Assembly (NCBI GenBank): GCA_002077065.1
Contig: NAJO01000022.1
Span: 1-64,000 of the forward strand
DNA from: Cryoendolithus antarcticus
Taxonomy: Eukaryota > Ascomycota > Dothideomycetes > Cladosporiales > Cladosporiaceae
DNA: 64,000 bases
Direction: 5' to 3'
A program made the position numbers and the translations under genes. Under the pieces are notes generated by a model, which was not told the origin of the DNA, searched no databases, and worked only from the letters and a program-made list of their open reading frames with translations. This document shows positions 20,144-31,312 of the stretch, in pieces (positions within the stretch are counted from its first letter, which is position 1; each line of letters opens with the position of its first letter).

Positions 20144-20959
20144 CTACTGCTCCTCGTTCTCAGCGTACACAAAATTCGCTCCTGTCAAGTCAAGTCAGCC
20201 CTCTTTCTCCCCATTTGCACTGTTCTCAACAACAGCAGACTTACCAATGACCTCCAACCCCATACTCTCAGCCCATTCCCTCACCCCCGTCCTGTCCCCC
20301 TCATACCCCCAGTGCCGTCTCTCCTTCGGCTTACTCAAATGCAGCGCCTTCGTCGTCCCGTTCCTCGGCGCCAGCGCAACAAACACGTATCTATGCCTCC
20401 CAGTCTTGGGCGGCGGACCAGGAGGCTTGTAAGGCATGATGTCGACTACATCTTTGCTAAACCCCGACGAGGATGACGAGTCAGGGTGTGTGAGCTGGAC
20501 GTTGGTAGCTAACCAGTGGCAGACTTGACTCCATTTTGGGTTGTCCCTGGACGGTGCGTCGGGATCGGTCAGGGCGAGCGTGAGTTGTGAGTGCTTCGCA
20601 CGCTTCGTAGTCGCAAGAGGGAGGCCAGGTGTGAAGTCGATAAACTGCACGTCCGGCGGGGTTTGGACGTCTGAGACAGGGACGAGATTGCCAACTTCAG
20701 CCGTAGCGTTCTCCCAGAAAATGCTAAGTGTGAGCTTGGGGACGAACGGGTCAAGAACGTCGGGGATGATGCCAGCTTTCGTCAGACTGCCTTACATGAG
20801 CAAGGTTAGGGTCCGTGGCAGAGCTTCGAGGACTCACATATCGATCAAGTCCGCCTTCCCATGGTCACCGTTGAGTGGGCTTTGTTCGGGATGGATCTGT
20901 ACTGCGGAGACCAAGACACTGAAAACAGTGGCGAGCAGAGAGTACTTGGTGAAGCGCAT
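20144..20959 (-). CDS. secreted phosphatidylethanolamine-binding (PEBP) family protein
   Basis: Exons 20838-20959, 20245-20786 and 20144-20181 give 233 residues. The introns are 20787-20837 (GTGAGT...GGCAG) and 20182-20244 (GTAAGT...GACAG). The protein begins with a signal peptide (MRFTKYSLLATVFSVLVSA). It then has the PEBP landmarks: LTKAGIIPDVLDPF, LALTDPDAPSRDNPKWSQVC (the ligand-pocket DPDAP motif), GRHRYVFVALAP, and the usual ending GANFVYAENEEQ. PEBP proteins bind phospholipid head groups. Yeast Tfs1 inhibits carboxypeptidase Y. Secretion is common in fungal branches of the family, and the physiological ligand here is unknown. Confidence 0.9.
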
Positions 20960-21418
20960 TGTGACCGGGCCGGAACCAAAAGTCGACTCATCAGTTCATT
21001 GTGATCGGTCCATGGCCCATTGATTTCAGGGAGTCGAAGATCGAAGGTCGGCAATGGAAGAGCTCGCGTGCTCTCCTGCTCTCCTGCGAGCCCCACTAAA
21101 TTGTTGCCGATCGCTGCAGCTCTCCTCGGCCGTCCAGGCATATCGACAGACAATCAATTTGGGTATGCGCGGATGGTTCAGCAGGTTTATATCGCATCTC
21201 TCTATTTTCTACTATCATAGCTATCAGTCATGTAAACACGCCCCAATAATCCCCCTTCCCCTCCAGCAACCCCAGAAAAGTAGTCCGCCGCCAGCATGTT
21301 CTCTTATAAACGATGCTGCAGGGTATCATCATCAAATAGAACGCCATGTCCCAGACGCCTCGCTTGCTCGCTCGCTGTGCAGTGTAGCAATCGTAATGCT
21401 CAGTCAGTTTTCCAGCTC
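20960..21418. other. intergenic, nothing recognised
   Basis: This holds the promoter of the PEBP gene and the 3' flank of the isochorismatase-like gene. The plus-strand open frame here (21054-21674) is low-complexity antisense. Confidence 0.4.
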
Positions 21419-22630
21419 TCAAGTCATCTTCTTGTTCTCCTTGTTCACGTCCCCGCCCAGCTCGACATCGACTTCATCGGGGGTGCAGTCCACGAACTCA
21501 TCATCACTCATCTCCTCGTCCTCCAGCCCATCCACTGGCCTCCACTCCGCGCTCTCCGGCGGCGTAGCCAGCTGCTCCGGGTCCTTCGACGCCTTCTTCG
21601 CCTTGAAGACGCTCTCGGCCCCGCAGAAGATGTCCGAGTCTGTGACGAAGCCCATGTTGGTCGCAATATTGTAATCGCAAACTTCCTTCGCGCCCAGTCC
21701 GGTCATAGTTGCTGCACAGTCGCCTAGTAAAATACAGTCCCAGCCCCAGGAGTAGGCGTCTGTGAGAGTACCGAGGAGACACTGGTCGGTGTTGACGCCT
21801 GTGTGTTGTTAGCGACTGCCTATCCTCGAATGCTCCGACAGTCCGACCCACCAGCAAACAGCAGTGTCTTCATCTTGCTCGCCCTCAGCCACTTATGCAT
21901 CGGCAGCTCCGGACTCCACAGCCCGCTCATCCTCGCCTTATCGAACCTCAGATCTCCCTCAGTCATATGTTCCTTGAACGGCTCGTAGATATCCGCGTTC
22001 CACGTCCCCTTGAACAGACACCTCTCACCACGATGCGCCTCGGGTACCTGATCATCCGGCAGCGGCTTTCCTAGCCCCACATGCCACCCTCCACCTCTCT
22101 CATGTGCCATAGCCTTATTGAAGCCGCGAGTGACGGCCGGAGGCATGACCTTGAGATCCTGGTCGTCGATTCCCCAGTTCAGCCAGCAGACTTGCACACT
22201 CTCTTCGCGGCACTTGGCCAGTACTCGGAGGAGAGGCTCGACGGTCTTGATACCCTCGCTGTGGTCGCGAATAGAGGGGTGGACGAAGTAGTTCTGCATA
22301 TCGATAATAATGAGCATCGTGCTCGCCGGATCAATCAAGATCCCGCGGTGATTACGAATACCATCGTCTGCGTTCAAAACCAGCTTCTTCTCACTCCCGC
22401 GCGAGAGATCAAACTGCTTCGTCTTGTCGCTGTAAAACCATTGGTCGTCGCCGCCTGTGAGAGCTAGTCAGTACGCGTGGCCGGAGGGTTGCGGAAAGCG
22501 CAGGGTGAGGTTGGAGGACTTGGTCAGTACCGAAGGCGACGTGGTCATCGGCATCGTGCTCGACATTGAGGTCTATTTCCTGCAGGATTACGCGGTTGAT
22601 GTGTTCGATCTCCGTTGCAGACGGAGCCAT
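21419..22630 (-). CDS. isochorismatase-like cysteine hydrolase
   Basis: Exons 22531-22630, 21852-22454 and 21419-21798 give 360 residues. The introns are 22455-22530 (GTACTG...CACAG) and 21799-21851 (GTGGGT...CACAG). The catalytic triad of the family is visible: Asp85 in LIIIDMQNYF, Lys182 in LFKGTWNADI and Cys241 in FAGVNTDQC. Relatives hydrolyse isochorismate, nicotinamide or N-carbamoyl compounds. In pathogenic fungi some are secreted, but no signal peptide is present here. The C-terminal tail is acidic (DEEMSDDEFVDC). A TATAAAG box lies at 22827-22833 on the minus strand. The exact substrate cannot be assigned. Confidence 0.92.
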
Positions 22631-23676
22631 TCAGGCGTGGATGCTGTGGGTGGTGTTGGTGTTGGTGAGGTTTCGTGGGTGATGGACTACGTGCGCGTCT
22701 TCGCTATGGTGAGAATGAACGAGGGTGCTGTTGAATGGTTGTCAGGATGTTCGTGTCGCGTGCCCCTCTCTTGTTGGGAAATTTTGGTAGAGCGCGGGAG
22801 AGGCAGCGCTCGCGTGGATGGTTAAGCTTTATATGCAAGGGCGACCGGAGAGAGCGAGTAATGAATTGAGGTCGAGACAAACAAAGAAACGGTCAAAGAG
22901 TGAAGAAGAGCAGTGTCGGCCTTATCTGTTGTGGCCAGCCTCGTGATACCACATGGTCCGACTGGCATTCTCTCCGAAGTGATGGTCAGCAATCGCCAAG
23001 CGCACTGATAAGCCTCCGGTGTGACTGTAACAACGGTGTCGCAGTGAAGATAAGGAAGGAAATCTTCGGGTGATGTTGGGAGAGGCAGGAAGCGGATATG
23101 TAGATGAAATGACTACTGTATATACGCCGCCCTTGCAGTAGTCGAGCCGTAGTCAAGCACGCGACTGCGCCCGTCCACCGAGACTTGCATGCGCGAACAA
23201 GGCGAGGTTGAGGAATACCGTACTGTATTGTAAAGTAGGTGCAGAAGTGTCCCTGTGTAGGCGATACTTTGCTGGCTTCTGACCACAGCCACGAATGCAT
23301 TCTACAATGCTCATCATCGGCACGTGCGAGGCGTTCACTCTCGGGTTCGACCGCCGAAACAGCCGACGAGCGTGGTGAAGTCTGTTTGGGAGTTGGACAA
23401 CACGGCGATACTGTTGGTTGCGCTGCCAGTACTGGCTCGTAGCTGCAGCACAACGTGCCCCTCATCGACTGTATCATCATCGCTATCTTAGCCGCTCTTG
23501 GACTGCTCCATCACGAACCATATCGGCGGTACCGGACAGCTGGACGCGACACGCTCCAAGGGAGGGGAGGGGGTGTGCCTTAGAATCGTCAGAGGCTTTG
23601 TGTAGCAAGAGAGACGATTGCCTGCATCGAGACCGCGGAACAGTGCGACTGCTGTCCAAGTCAACGCCGCGCAAAC
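22631..23676. promoter_or_regulatory. divergent intergenic region between the hydrolase gene and DNM1
   Basis: This 1-kb region serves two diverging genes. TATAAAG is present on the minus strand at 22827-22833. No coding frame inside it looks real, including the minus frame at 22986-23480. Confidence 0.5.
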
Positions 23677-26154
23677 ATGGCAGCACTTGGGGAAGATCTG
23701 CTGGGGGTGGTCAACAAGCTCCAGGACCTGGTCTTCAACACTATCGGGAATGATTCTCTGGACTTGCCTCAGATTGTGCGCGCATCTGCTACAACATCTA
23801 TATGCACCATACTGACAACACCTATAGGTCGTCGTCGGATCGCAATCAGCCGGCAAGTCATCGGTCCTTGAGAACATCGTCGGCCGCGACTTTCTCCCCC
23901 GCGGCAGCGGCATAGTCACACGGCGACCTCTCATTTTGCAGCTCATCAACGTCCCATCCGAGCGCCATGATAGACCAGGTGGCGATGAGGTGCATGTTCC
24001 GCACACGCCTGCATCAGTTGCTGGTCAGGACGAGTGGGCCGAATTCAACCACATGCCAGGACGGAAGTTCTATGACTTCCAACAGGTCAAAAGCGAGATC
24101 GAGAACGAGACGAACCGCATAGCCGGAGGCAACAAGGGGATCAACAGACAACCCATCAACCTCAAGATCTATTCGCCTCATGTCTTGAGCTTGACTTTGG
24201 TGGATCTGCCTGGATTGACGAAAGTCCCCATCGGAGACCAGCCTACAGACATTGAGAAGCAGACGCGCAATCTGATCTCCGAATACATCGCCAAGCCGAA
24301 CAGCATCGTTCTCGCAGTCTCGCCTGCAAACGTGGACATTGTCAACTCTGAAGCTCTCAAGCTCGCTCGTCATGTCGACCCGATGGGTAGGCGGACGATC
24401 GGCGTGCTCACTAAGATCGATCTCATGGACCACGGCACAAACGCGCTTGACATCCTCTCTGGCCGAGTATACCCTCTCAAGCTTGGCTTCATTGGCGTAG
24501 TCAATCGCTCGCAGCAGGACATCCAAGGCAACAAAGATCTCTCAGCAGCCCTTGCGTCGGAGCGCGAGTTCTTCCGCATGCACCCAGCATACCGAAACAT
24601 GGCGACTAGATGTGGCACGCAATATCTGGCCAAAACCCTTAACACGACTCTCATGTCCCACATTCGCGAGCGGCTGCCCGACATCAAAGCGCGACTGAAC
24701 ACGCTCATGGGTCAGACACAGCAAGAACTTGCATCATATGGTGATGTGAAGTTCACTGGCAAAGAGCACCGTGGTTCTCTCATCCTCCAACTCATGACAC
24801 GCTTTGCGACCTCGTTCATCTCGTCCATTGACGGTACTAGCTCGGAGATAAGCACGAAAGAGCTGTGTGGCGGCGCGCGCATCTACTACATCTTCAACTC
24901 AGTCTTCGGCAATAGCCTCGAGTCGATCGAGCCAACCCAGAATCTCTCAGTCTCCGACATCCGCACTGCGATCCGCAACTCCACCGGCCCACGACCCTCG
25001 CTCTTCGTCCCCGAACTCGCCTTTGACCTTCTTGTCAAACCTCAGATCAAGCTCCTCGAGATTCCCAGTCAGCGATGTGTAGAGCTGGTCTACGAAGAGC
25101 TGATCAAGATCTGCCACTCCTGCGGATCCTACGAACTCGCACGATACCCACGACTCCAAGGAAAACTGATCGAAGTCGTCTCGGATCTACTCCGAGAGCG
25201 CCTCGGTCCCTCATCTTCATACGTCGAATCACTAATCTCCATACAACGAGCGTACATCAACACGAATCACCCGAACTTCCTCGGCGCCGCAGCGGCAATG
25301 GCAGCAGTAATGCACGACAAGCAAGAGCGCGAGCGGAAATCGATACAGGATGCAGAGAAGCGGAAACGAGATGTGCGGAGGAAGAAAGAGTTGAACGGCT
25401 TCCATGGACCCGAGACACCTGAGGATGACGTTGACGACGGACCAGAGTCGCAGCAGAACGCCGGCGCATTGCCAGTACGCGCAGTCGCGAGACCGAAGGA
25501 AGCACGTAGCATGTCGCCTGCGATAGGTCGCGACGGGTACAGGATAGGACAGGCGAATGGAGTGGGCGGAGTGCAAGGTGGCGCAGGGAGAGACAGCTTC
25601 CTGAACTACTTCTTCGGCAAGGAGCATGGTCCATCTGCGGGTCCGCTACCGCCTGCTACTGCGGCCAGTATGGCTGGAAGCAGACACGTCAGCCAGAACA
25701 TTGAGCCTAGTATTGCGGCCAGCTTCCGACGACCAGACGTGAGGACATTGCCGACGTTTGGGGATGACTATGAGGATGTGAACGGATTCGTAAGTCTATT
25801 TGAAGACCCACAGGATTTGCACGAGCTAACACCACACAGCCCCACGACGAGACAAATCCCGCCCTAACAGAGCGCGAATCCCTCGAAACCGAACTAATCC
25901 AACGCCTAATCTCCTCCTACTTCGCCATAGTGCGCGAATCGATAGCCGACCAAGTGCCCAAAGCCGTAATGCACCTGCTAGTAAACTTCAGCAAAGAAGC
26001 CGTGCAGAACCGGCTAGTGAGCGAGCTCTACAAAGAGGAGTTGTGGGGTGACTTGCTAGAAGAGGATGAGGGCATCAAGGGCGAGAGGGAGAAGTGCGAG
26101 AAATTATTGGGGACTTATAAGGAGGCGGCGAAGATTATTGGGGAGGTGTTGTGA
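23677..26154 (+). CDS. DNM1: dynamin-related GTPase of mitochondrial/peroxisomal fission
   Basis: Exons 23677-23775, 23828-25789 and 25840-26154 give 791 residues. The introns are 23776-23827 (GTGCGC...TATAG) and 25790-25839 (GTAAGT...CACAG, branch GCTAAC). The GTPase domain shows G1 GSQSAGKSS, G2 with RGSGIVTRRPL, G3 DLPGLTKV and G4 TKIDLMD. The middle domain and C-terminal GED (LTERESLETELIQRLISSYF) follow. A variable insert with FLNYFFGKE and the total length fit Dnm1 (yeast 757 residues) rather than Vps1 (about 700, shorter insert). Dnm1 assembles as spirals on mitochondria and peroxisomes with Fis1 and adaptors to divide them. Confidence 0.95.
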
Positions 26155-26570
26155 GTGATGAGTGGCGGGGCAAGGGCGGTTGTATTGATTTAGAGACGGT
26201 GACGGCCTGGGTGTACAGTGATATGTTCGAGGCTCCACTTATTCGAGCGCCTGGTGTTGGGGGAGGCGAATGTGTATACATACTACTCAGCTATATCGCT
26301 ATGCAAGATGCTTGCGGGCGTACAGTACCAATCGTCGTGCTAGCATCATCGCTTGCCGCCACCCACAGCCCACGTGCTTACCATCTTGGCGTGAGCTGCT
26401 TTCGACCTCGTATTGTCCAGGCCAGCATTTCCCAGACGACCACGCATTTCCCCATTTCGATATATATTGCTCACAAGAAGAGAGTAAACACCGGTAGGCG
26501 AGACCAGCATACAGCAGTCATGTGAACGATCAATGCGAGAGTGTCATCTCGACCACCCGAGGCCATCAAG
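26155..26570. other. intergenic, promoter of the glycosyltransferase gene
   Basis: TATATATT at 26461-26468 lies about 100 bp upstream of the ATG at 26571. I see nothing else. Confidence 0.45.
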
Positions 26571-27722
26571 ATGCTCCTCCGGCGTCCCACCCGAGTAGCT
26601 CTGATCTTGCTCATCGTGATCACAATAGGATGGCTCTACCTCTACAGCCCTACTCTCGACCCTCGACGGGACTACCACATGTCCCCCTCCCGATCTGACA
26701 AGTACGTGCGTCTTCGAAACTCCAACCTTATAGAAACCGCTGGGGAGTTCATACCCATCATGTGCGCAGACATCGGCCTTCTTCCAACGGGCCCAACGCG
26801 CAAGGTCTACGATCTGGTGATGTTTTCTACGGAACTGGACTGGCTTGAGATTCGCTTGAATGAGCATGGGTTTCACGTGGACTGGTTCGTGATCATCGAG
26901 TCGCCGACGACGTTCTCTGGACTGCCGAAACCGCTGGTTCTAAAGGAGAACTGGGATAGGTTCAAAGACTTTCACGACAGGATCATCTACCGCGTAGTCG
27001 AGGACCCGATAACCAGCACGCGTATCTGGGATCATGAGGACTATTTGCGTAATGCGCTGCTGTACTCCGTCTTCCCGACCCTAACAGACTACGCCCAGAA
27101 AGCGAGACCAGGAGATGTGCTGATCGTTAGCGACATGGACGAGCTGCTTCGACAAGGCACGTTGCTAGTACTGAAGTACTGCATCATTCCCTCCCGCCTA
27201 ACCCTCCGAAGCCAATTTTACTACTATTCCTTCGAATGGAAGCACCGCGGGGCGCAATGGGCGCATCCCGAAGCCACAGTCTTCGGCTCTTCAGTCCGCG
27301 ACACAATCGCACCCAACAACCTCCGCATGAACCTCCTGGGCCCTGGCTTACGCCCTCTAGCAGCCTACCGTCGCTGGCGCGACCACGCCACGCTCTGGGA
27401 CGCCGGCTGGCATTGCTCAAGCTGCTTCAGAACCATAGCAGAAGTCCAGACGAAAATGAAATCGTTCTCGCATCAAGGCTGGAACACGGCTGAAAATCGT
27501 GATCCGAAACGGATAGTAGAAAGGGTGAGGGAGGGTGAGGATTTATTTGGACGGGAGGGCGAGGTGTACGAGAAAGTCGATCCGTTCGTGGACATGCCAT
27601 TTTACGTCAGGCATATGTACATGGAGGGGTCGGAGGGCGTGAGGATGAAGTACTTAGTCAACAAGACGGGGGAGGAAGTAGGGTTCGAGGACTATCATGA
27701 GATGGTCGATGGAGCAGGGTGA
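26571..27722 (+). CDS. glycosyltransferase family 17 (beta-1,4-GlcNAc transferase type)
   Basis: A single exon of 383 residues starts at MLLRRPTRV. An in-frame GTG further up is not needed. The protein is type II: a short cytosolic basic stretch, one membrane anchor (VALILLIVITIGWLYLY), then a luminal catalytic domain. Family features include VYDLVMFSTELDWLEIRLNE, WFVIIESPTTFSGLPKPL, the putative metal-binding VLIVSDMDELL, and WHCSSCFRTIAEVQTKMKSF. The animal relative (MGAT3) adds bisecting GlcNAc to N-glycans. In fungi the acceptor is not established. It probably acts in the Golgi. It converges with the next gene, with only about 120 bp between stops. Confidence 0.9.
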   Translation: MLLRRPTRVALILLIVITIGWLYLYSPTLDPRRDYHMSPSRSDKYVRLRNSNLIETAGEFIPIMCADIGLLPTGPTRKVYDLVMFSTELDWLEIRLNEHGFHVDWFVIIESPTTFSGLPKPLVLKENWDRFKDFHDRIIYRVVEDPITSTRIWDHEDYLRNALLYSVFPTLTDYAQKARPGDVLIVSDMDELLRQGTLLVLKYCIIPSRLTLRSQFYYYSFEWKHRGAQWAHPEATVFGSSVRDTIAPNNLRMNLLGPGLRPLAAYRRWRDHATLWDAGWHCSSCFRTIAEVQTKMKSFSHQGWNTAENRDPKRIVERVREGEDLFGREGEVYEKVDPFVDMPFYVRHMYMEGSEGVRMKYLVNKTGEEVGFEDYHEMVDGAG

Positions 27723-27846
27723 AAGACAAATTCGCTTTTGCTTGTTCAATGCAAAGCCTTCCTACTGTGTTTAATGCAGGCTGGCGTGCACTGCAACTCG
27801 CATTCTCCTAGGTTTCCTGACCGACCAGCCCACGGACCATGGACGA

Positions 27847-30800
27847 TCACCACCTCCCTGTACCCGACCCTCCATGACCACTCCCATGGAAAGCATCCAT
27901 ACTCTCCGTCACCGGCTGCTCCTCGCGATATGGGCCCTTCCCATCGTCCTCCCAAGCCTTACCGATACTCGACGCCGGCCTCTCCGCCTCATGACGTCGC
28001 AGCTCAGCATGGAACTTGTCGTGATCCCAGCGCACATCAGCCTTGAAGTCCGCTCGAAGGGCCTCGCGAGAGGGACTTTCGCTGAGTGCGCGGGAGAGGC
28101 TACCAGTATGGCGACTGCGCTGCGAGCCTGCTCGAGATGAAGCAACGGCAGATCCAGGGCGGCTGTCGTGATGTCGTCGTGCAGCATTCGCTAGCTCATC
28201 GTTGAGCGGTCCACTTCGCGACCCGGCATTACTACCACCACGAAGCGACGGAACATACTGCTCCTCACCACTCCTCGATGGCGCGTCATACGCCATCTCC
28301 AATCTTGCGCTCTCGGCCTTTCCCCTCTGATCTTCGGGCTCCGGCGTCTGCTCTCTACTCGCTCGTCGTCTCTCATACTCCACAAATAGCTCCTCCGCAC
28401 TCTCCCGCTCATCTGGCCCATTAAGCTGCTGTCTCAGCCCCGAACCCGCTACTTTCTCTCCTCGTCTCTCCTGACGACGATGCTGCGACTTCTTAAGATA
28501 ATCCGGTAGATACTCGTCGCTACCCGGCGGCGTGGGCGAGAACTCGACCTTACTCGCGAAGCGTACGTGCGTCGACTCTTCGGAGACACGCACATACGAC
28601 CCTCGCTCTCGCTCGCTGTGGAGTTGGGGGAATTGTCTGGTTGGATCTTGGCGTTTGGGAGCAGGTGTGAAATTGGCGTCTGGTGCTTGGCGGACGGAAG
28701 ACTCGCGCGCTGTGCCGGCAGGGGAGTGATTTGAAGTGGCTGGCCTCGACTGGCGACGAAGTAGACTCTTTGTCTCTGTCATGTAGCGTGGCTCCGCGTC
28801 TTCGAATGGCCTGCTGCTAGCTGGTCTGGAAGCAGGCTGGACAGTATGCTCAGTGTACTCCCAGTCCCAGTCGCCTTTCACAGTGGATGTGCGCTCTGAT
28901 GCTGCCGGCCTAGTAGGCTCTTCAGCTGGCCACACAGTCTTGTCGTCATCTGCTGGCTGTTGCTTGTGATCCTGGGAGCGAGTGATATTCACACCTTTGA
29001 TCCGATCAGCGTACCAAGTTCCGTCGCTGGTGGCTGGGACCTGCGATCGAGACCCTCTGAGATACTGTCTCGGCGATGGCATGTTTAAGGCACCTGTTGT
29101 CTGCTCAGCGGGTTCATGCCCGGTTTGGGAGCCTGGGTCTTGTTGTCTTTGGGATGTCGCTGAATCGGCTGCGCTCCGGCGGGCTGATCGCTGCGAGTCG
29201 GCGTGCGAGCTATGTGTGCTGCGCAGTTCCGTCACATAGCCTGTCACCTTTTCAGTCTCGCTACGTTTCACGCGAACCTCGCGGTCCGAGGCTTCCTTGA
29301 GCTCCCTTACACGCGCGCTGACTGGCGGATCCGTCGGTCTGGTAGACGATCTGTAAGACGCACGACCCGATCTCTGCTCGCGGTCAGTTGCTTCCTGCTT
29401 CAATGCGTCACGCTCGAAAGCAGTCAGCGTCCGTCTACCTCGCTCAGTCACCTCGGTCCTGCCGCTAGCAGGTTGTGCATTGGGTGGTGCGTCTTTGGTG
29501 ATATCTCGAGGCTCGTGATACCACAGTCGCGAGTCCTCGCTAGGGTCTCGCTCTTTCTGTGGTCTGCTAGGCGACTTGCTAGACCTGTCAAACGCTGGCA
29601 GCGGCTCTGGCTGCGGCATTGGCGGTATACTCGTCGCTCCCATCTCCCTGCCATCAACCTTCACCTGATAGTGAACTTTCTCCTCCCACGGTTTCGAGCC
29701 CGATGAATCTCTCACCTTCTCGATACGCCGCTCGACGGGCACAGTACGTTCAACAGGCACCATGTGACCATGAACATACGGCTCAGGATGCGCCGCCATC
29801 AGACGCTCGGCTTGGCGATAGCGCTCGATCTCATCTCTGGCGATCTTGCGAATGTCTGTGTCGGTGTGTAGGTACGCCGTGTCAAGTCCCTGATCTTCCG
29901 CTTGCCGTATTTGCTTCACGCTCGGGACTGCGGTGCGAGAAGAGCTGGAAGTCTTCGACGCTGGTGTTGCGCTCTTGTCAGGTCCATTGCCTGGTCTGGC
30001 ATCTTCTTTGGAAGTAGAGCTGTCCTTGCTATCCATGTGATCTTTCTGCGAAGATCGTACACTGTATACCTTGCTGACAGATCTCGCTGGCTCTCCTGCC
30101 GTATCGGTCGCAGTGCGAACGACGTAGCGTTTGGTGGAAGTTCGCCTTTTGTCCCGCTCTGACGGAGTCTGATCATTCATCAGGTTCATAGCCGCGAGAT
30201 TCTCTACCGAAACTTCTGCACGAAGCGGTGAAGGAGCAGGAGGCGGCGCCGAAGTGTCACGCACGGAGACGTACCGGAAGACGATTCTCTCTCGCGATCG
30301 CGAGGTCTTCTGCTCTTCTGCGGGCTTCTGGCTAGGATCACGCCTTGCTCGACTGCTCTCCTTTGCCAATGCGATCTCTTCCTTCGCCCTCTCCTTCGTC
30401 ACGTAGTCCTCATTGGGCACCAGACAAGCCACTCCGAGCTTGATGGGCTCATTTTGACTCTGCACCACCTGCTCTACTTCCACCACGTTCTTGACCCGGC
30501 ATCGGCGGCAGATATCTGGAGCGCTTGGCTTGGACCCAGGAATCACTGGATTCTGGATGTGAAACTTCTCGGATCTTGGTCGATGACAGATCCGGCATGC
30601 ATGATAGACGCTCAGAGAATGCAATGGCTGAGGCTGATTGGTCGGCTGAAATAGCGGCTGGACGCCTCCAGGAAGCGAAGGATATGCGGTGATACGCGTT
30701 GGCTGCGGAATCGTAGGATGGTAGGTATATGTATGCGGATGAACGACCGATGCAAAATGATGCGCGTATGGATGCGTTGCCAAGACAGGCATGGTGGCGG

Positions 30801-31083
30801 TGATCAAAGCCGGTGGAAGTGCACCCTCAGCTGTGGCGAAGAATCGCTGTTGAGCATCTGTGGAGGCTACTGCAAGACGAGTGAATGACTCTGGCAGACT
30901 CTGCGATTTGCTGTCCGCTGAAGACGCAGCATTGAGGTCAAGCTTTGCAGGAGGTAGGCTGTCATTGTTGCTAGGTGATGTGATGTTCTTGCTTTCTTCA
31001 CTGTTTGTGCTCGCAGGCACGTAGAACTCTGGCAAGGGCGGAGGAGGAATGAATTGTACTCTACCTTGTGTAGGCGGCGCCAT
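27847..31083 (-). CDS. large Ser/Arg/Glu-rich hypothetical protein with a small CxxC zinc motif
   Basis: A single exon of 1,078 residues starts at MAPPTQGRVQF; the in-frame GTG at 31116 is less likely. Most of it is low complexity and predicted disordered, rich in Ser, Arg, Glu and Pro, with charged helices such as DEIERYRQAERLM. Around residues 180-220 two CxxC pairs (CRICHRPRSEKF...DICRRCRVKN) suggest a small zinc-binding fold, and this is the only ordered-looking island besides a short conserved C-terminus (WDHDKFHAELRRHEAER). It may be a scaffold or cytoskeleton-associated protein. I do not recognise a named family and claim no function. Absence of introns over 3.2 kb is notable here. Confidence 0.8.
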   Translation of the reverse strand: MAPPTQGRVQFIPPPPLPEFYVPASTNSEESKNITSPSNNDSLPPAKLDLNAASSADSKSQSLPESFTRLAVASTDAQQRFFATAEGALPPALITATMPVLATHPYAHHFASVVHPHTYTYHPTIPQPTRITAYPSLPGGVQPLFQPTNQPQPLHSLSVYHACRICHRPRSEKFHIQNPVIPGSKPSAPDICRRCRVKNVVEVEQVVQSQNEPIKLGVACLVPNEDYVTKERAKEEIALAKESSRARRDPSQKPAEEQKTSRSRERIVFRYVSVRDTSAPPPAPSPLRAEVSVENLAAMNLMNDQTPSERDKRRTSTKRYVVRTATDTAGEPARSVSKVYSVRSSQKDHMDSKDSSTSKEDARPGNGPDKSATPASKTSSSSRTAVPSVKQIRQAEDQGLDTAYLHTDTDIRKIARDEIERYRQAERLMAAHPEPYVHGHMVPVERTVPVERRIEKVRDSSGSKPWEEKVHYQVKVDGREMGATSIPPMPQPEPLPAFDRSSKSPSRPQKERDPSEDSRLWYHEPRDITKDAPPNAQPASGRTEVTERGRRTLTAFERDALKQEATDREQRSGRASYRSSTRPTDPPVSARVRELKEASDREVRVKRSETEKVTGYVTELRSTHSSHADSQRSARRSAADSATSQRQQDPGSQTGHEPAEQTTGALNMPSPRQYLRGSRSQVPATSDGTWYADRIKGVNITRSQDHKQQPADDDKTVWPAEEPTRPAASERTSTVKGDWDWEYTEHTVQPASRPASSRPFEDAEPRYMTETKSLLRRQSRPATSNHSPAGTARESSVRQAPDANFTPAPKRQDPTRQFPQLHSERERGSYVRVSEESTHVRFASKVEFSPTPPGSDEYLPDYLKKSQHRRQERRGEKVAGSGLRQQLNGPDERESAEELFVEYERRRASREQTPEPEDQRGKAESARLEMAYDAPSRSGEEQYVPSLRGGSNAGSRSGPLNDELANAARRHHDSRPGSAVASSRAGSQRSRHTGSLSRALSESPSREALRADFKADVRWDHDKFHAELRRHEAERPASSIGKAWEDDGKGPYREEQPVTESMDAFHGSGHGGSGTGRW

Positions 31084-31312
31084 GCTCGGCGACGGCTCGG
31101 CGGCGGCGATGTGCACTAATATGGCATCAAGCCTAGTGTCGTTGTTGTAGGTAAAAGCAAAGTATCAATGTTACGAATGATTCGCAAAAGAACCACTTTG
31201 TTAGCGCCCGCCAAGCCCGCAAAGTGAAGTTCAGAAGGAAGGCGCCTCTCTAGGTCGCTCTCAGGGAAGGTACACCTGCCATACTCACAGCACTGGGTAC
31301 AACATACTGACC

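Noticed and set aside
21054..21674. Plus-strand 206-codon frame
   Set aside because: It is antisense to the last exon of the isochorismatase-like gene, and the Ser-rich runs are the complement of its acidic tail.
22986..23480. Minus-strand 164-codon frame as a gene
   Set aside because: No coding character; it lies in the shared promoter region upstream of DNM1.
23677..26154. Calling the dynamin VPS1
   Set aside because: The length (791), the long variable insert with FLNYFFGKE and the C-terminus fit Dnm1 better than Vps1.
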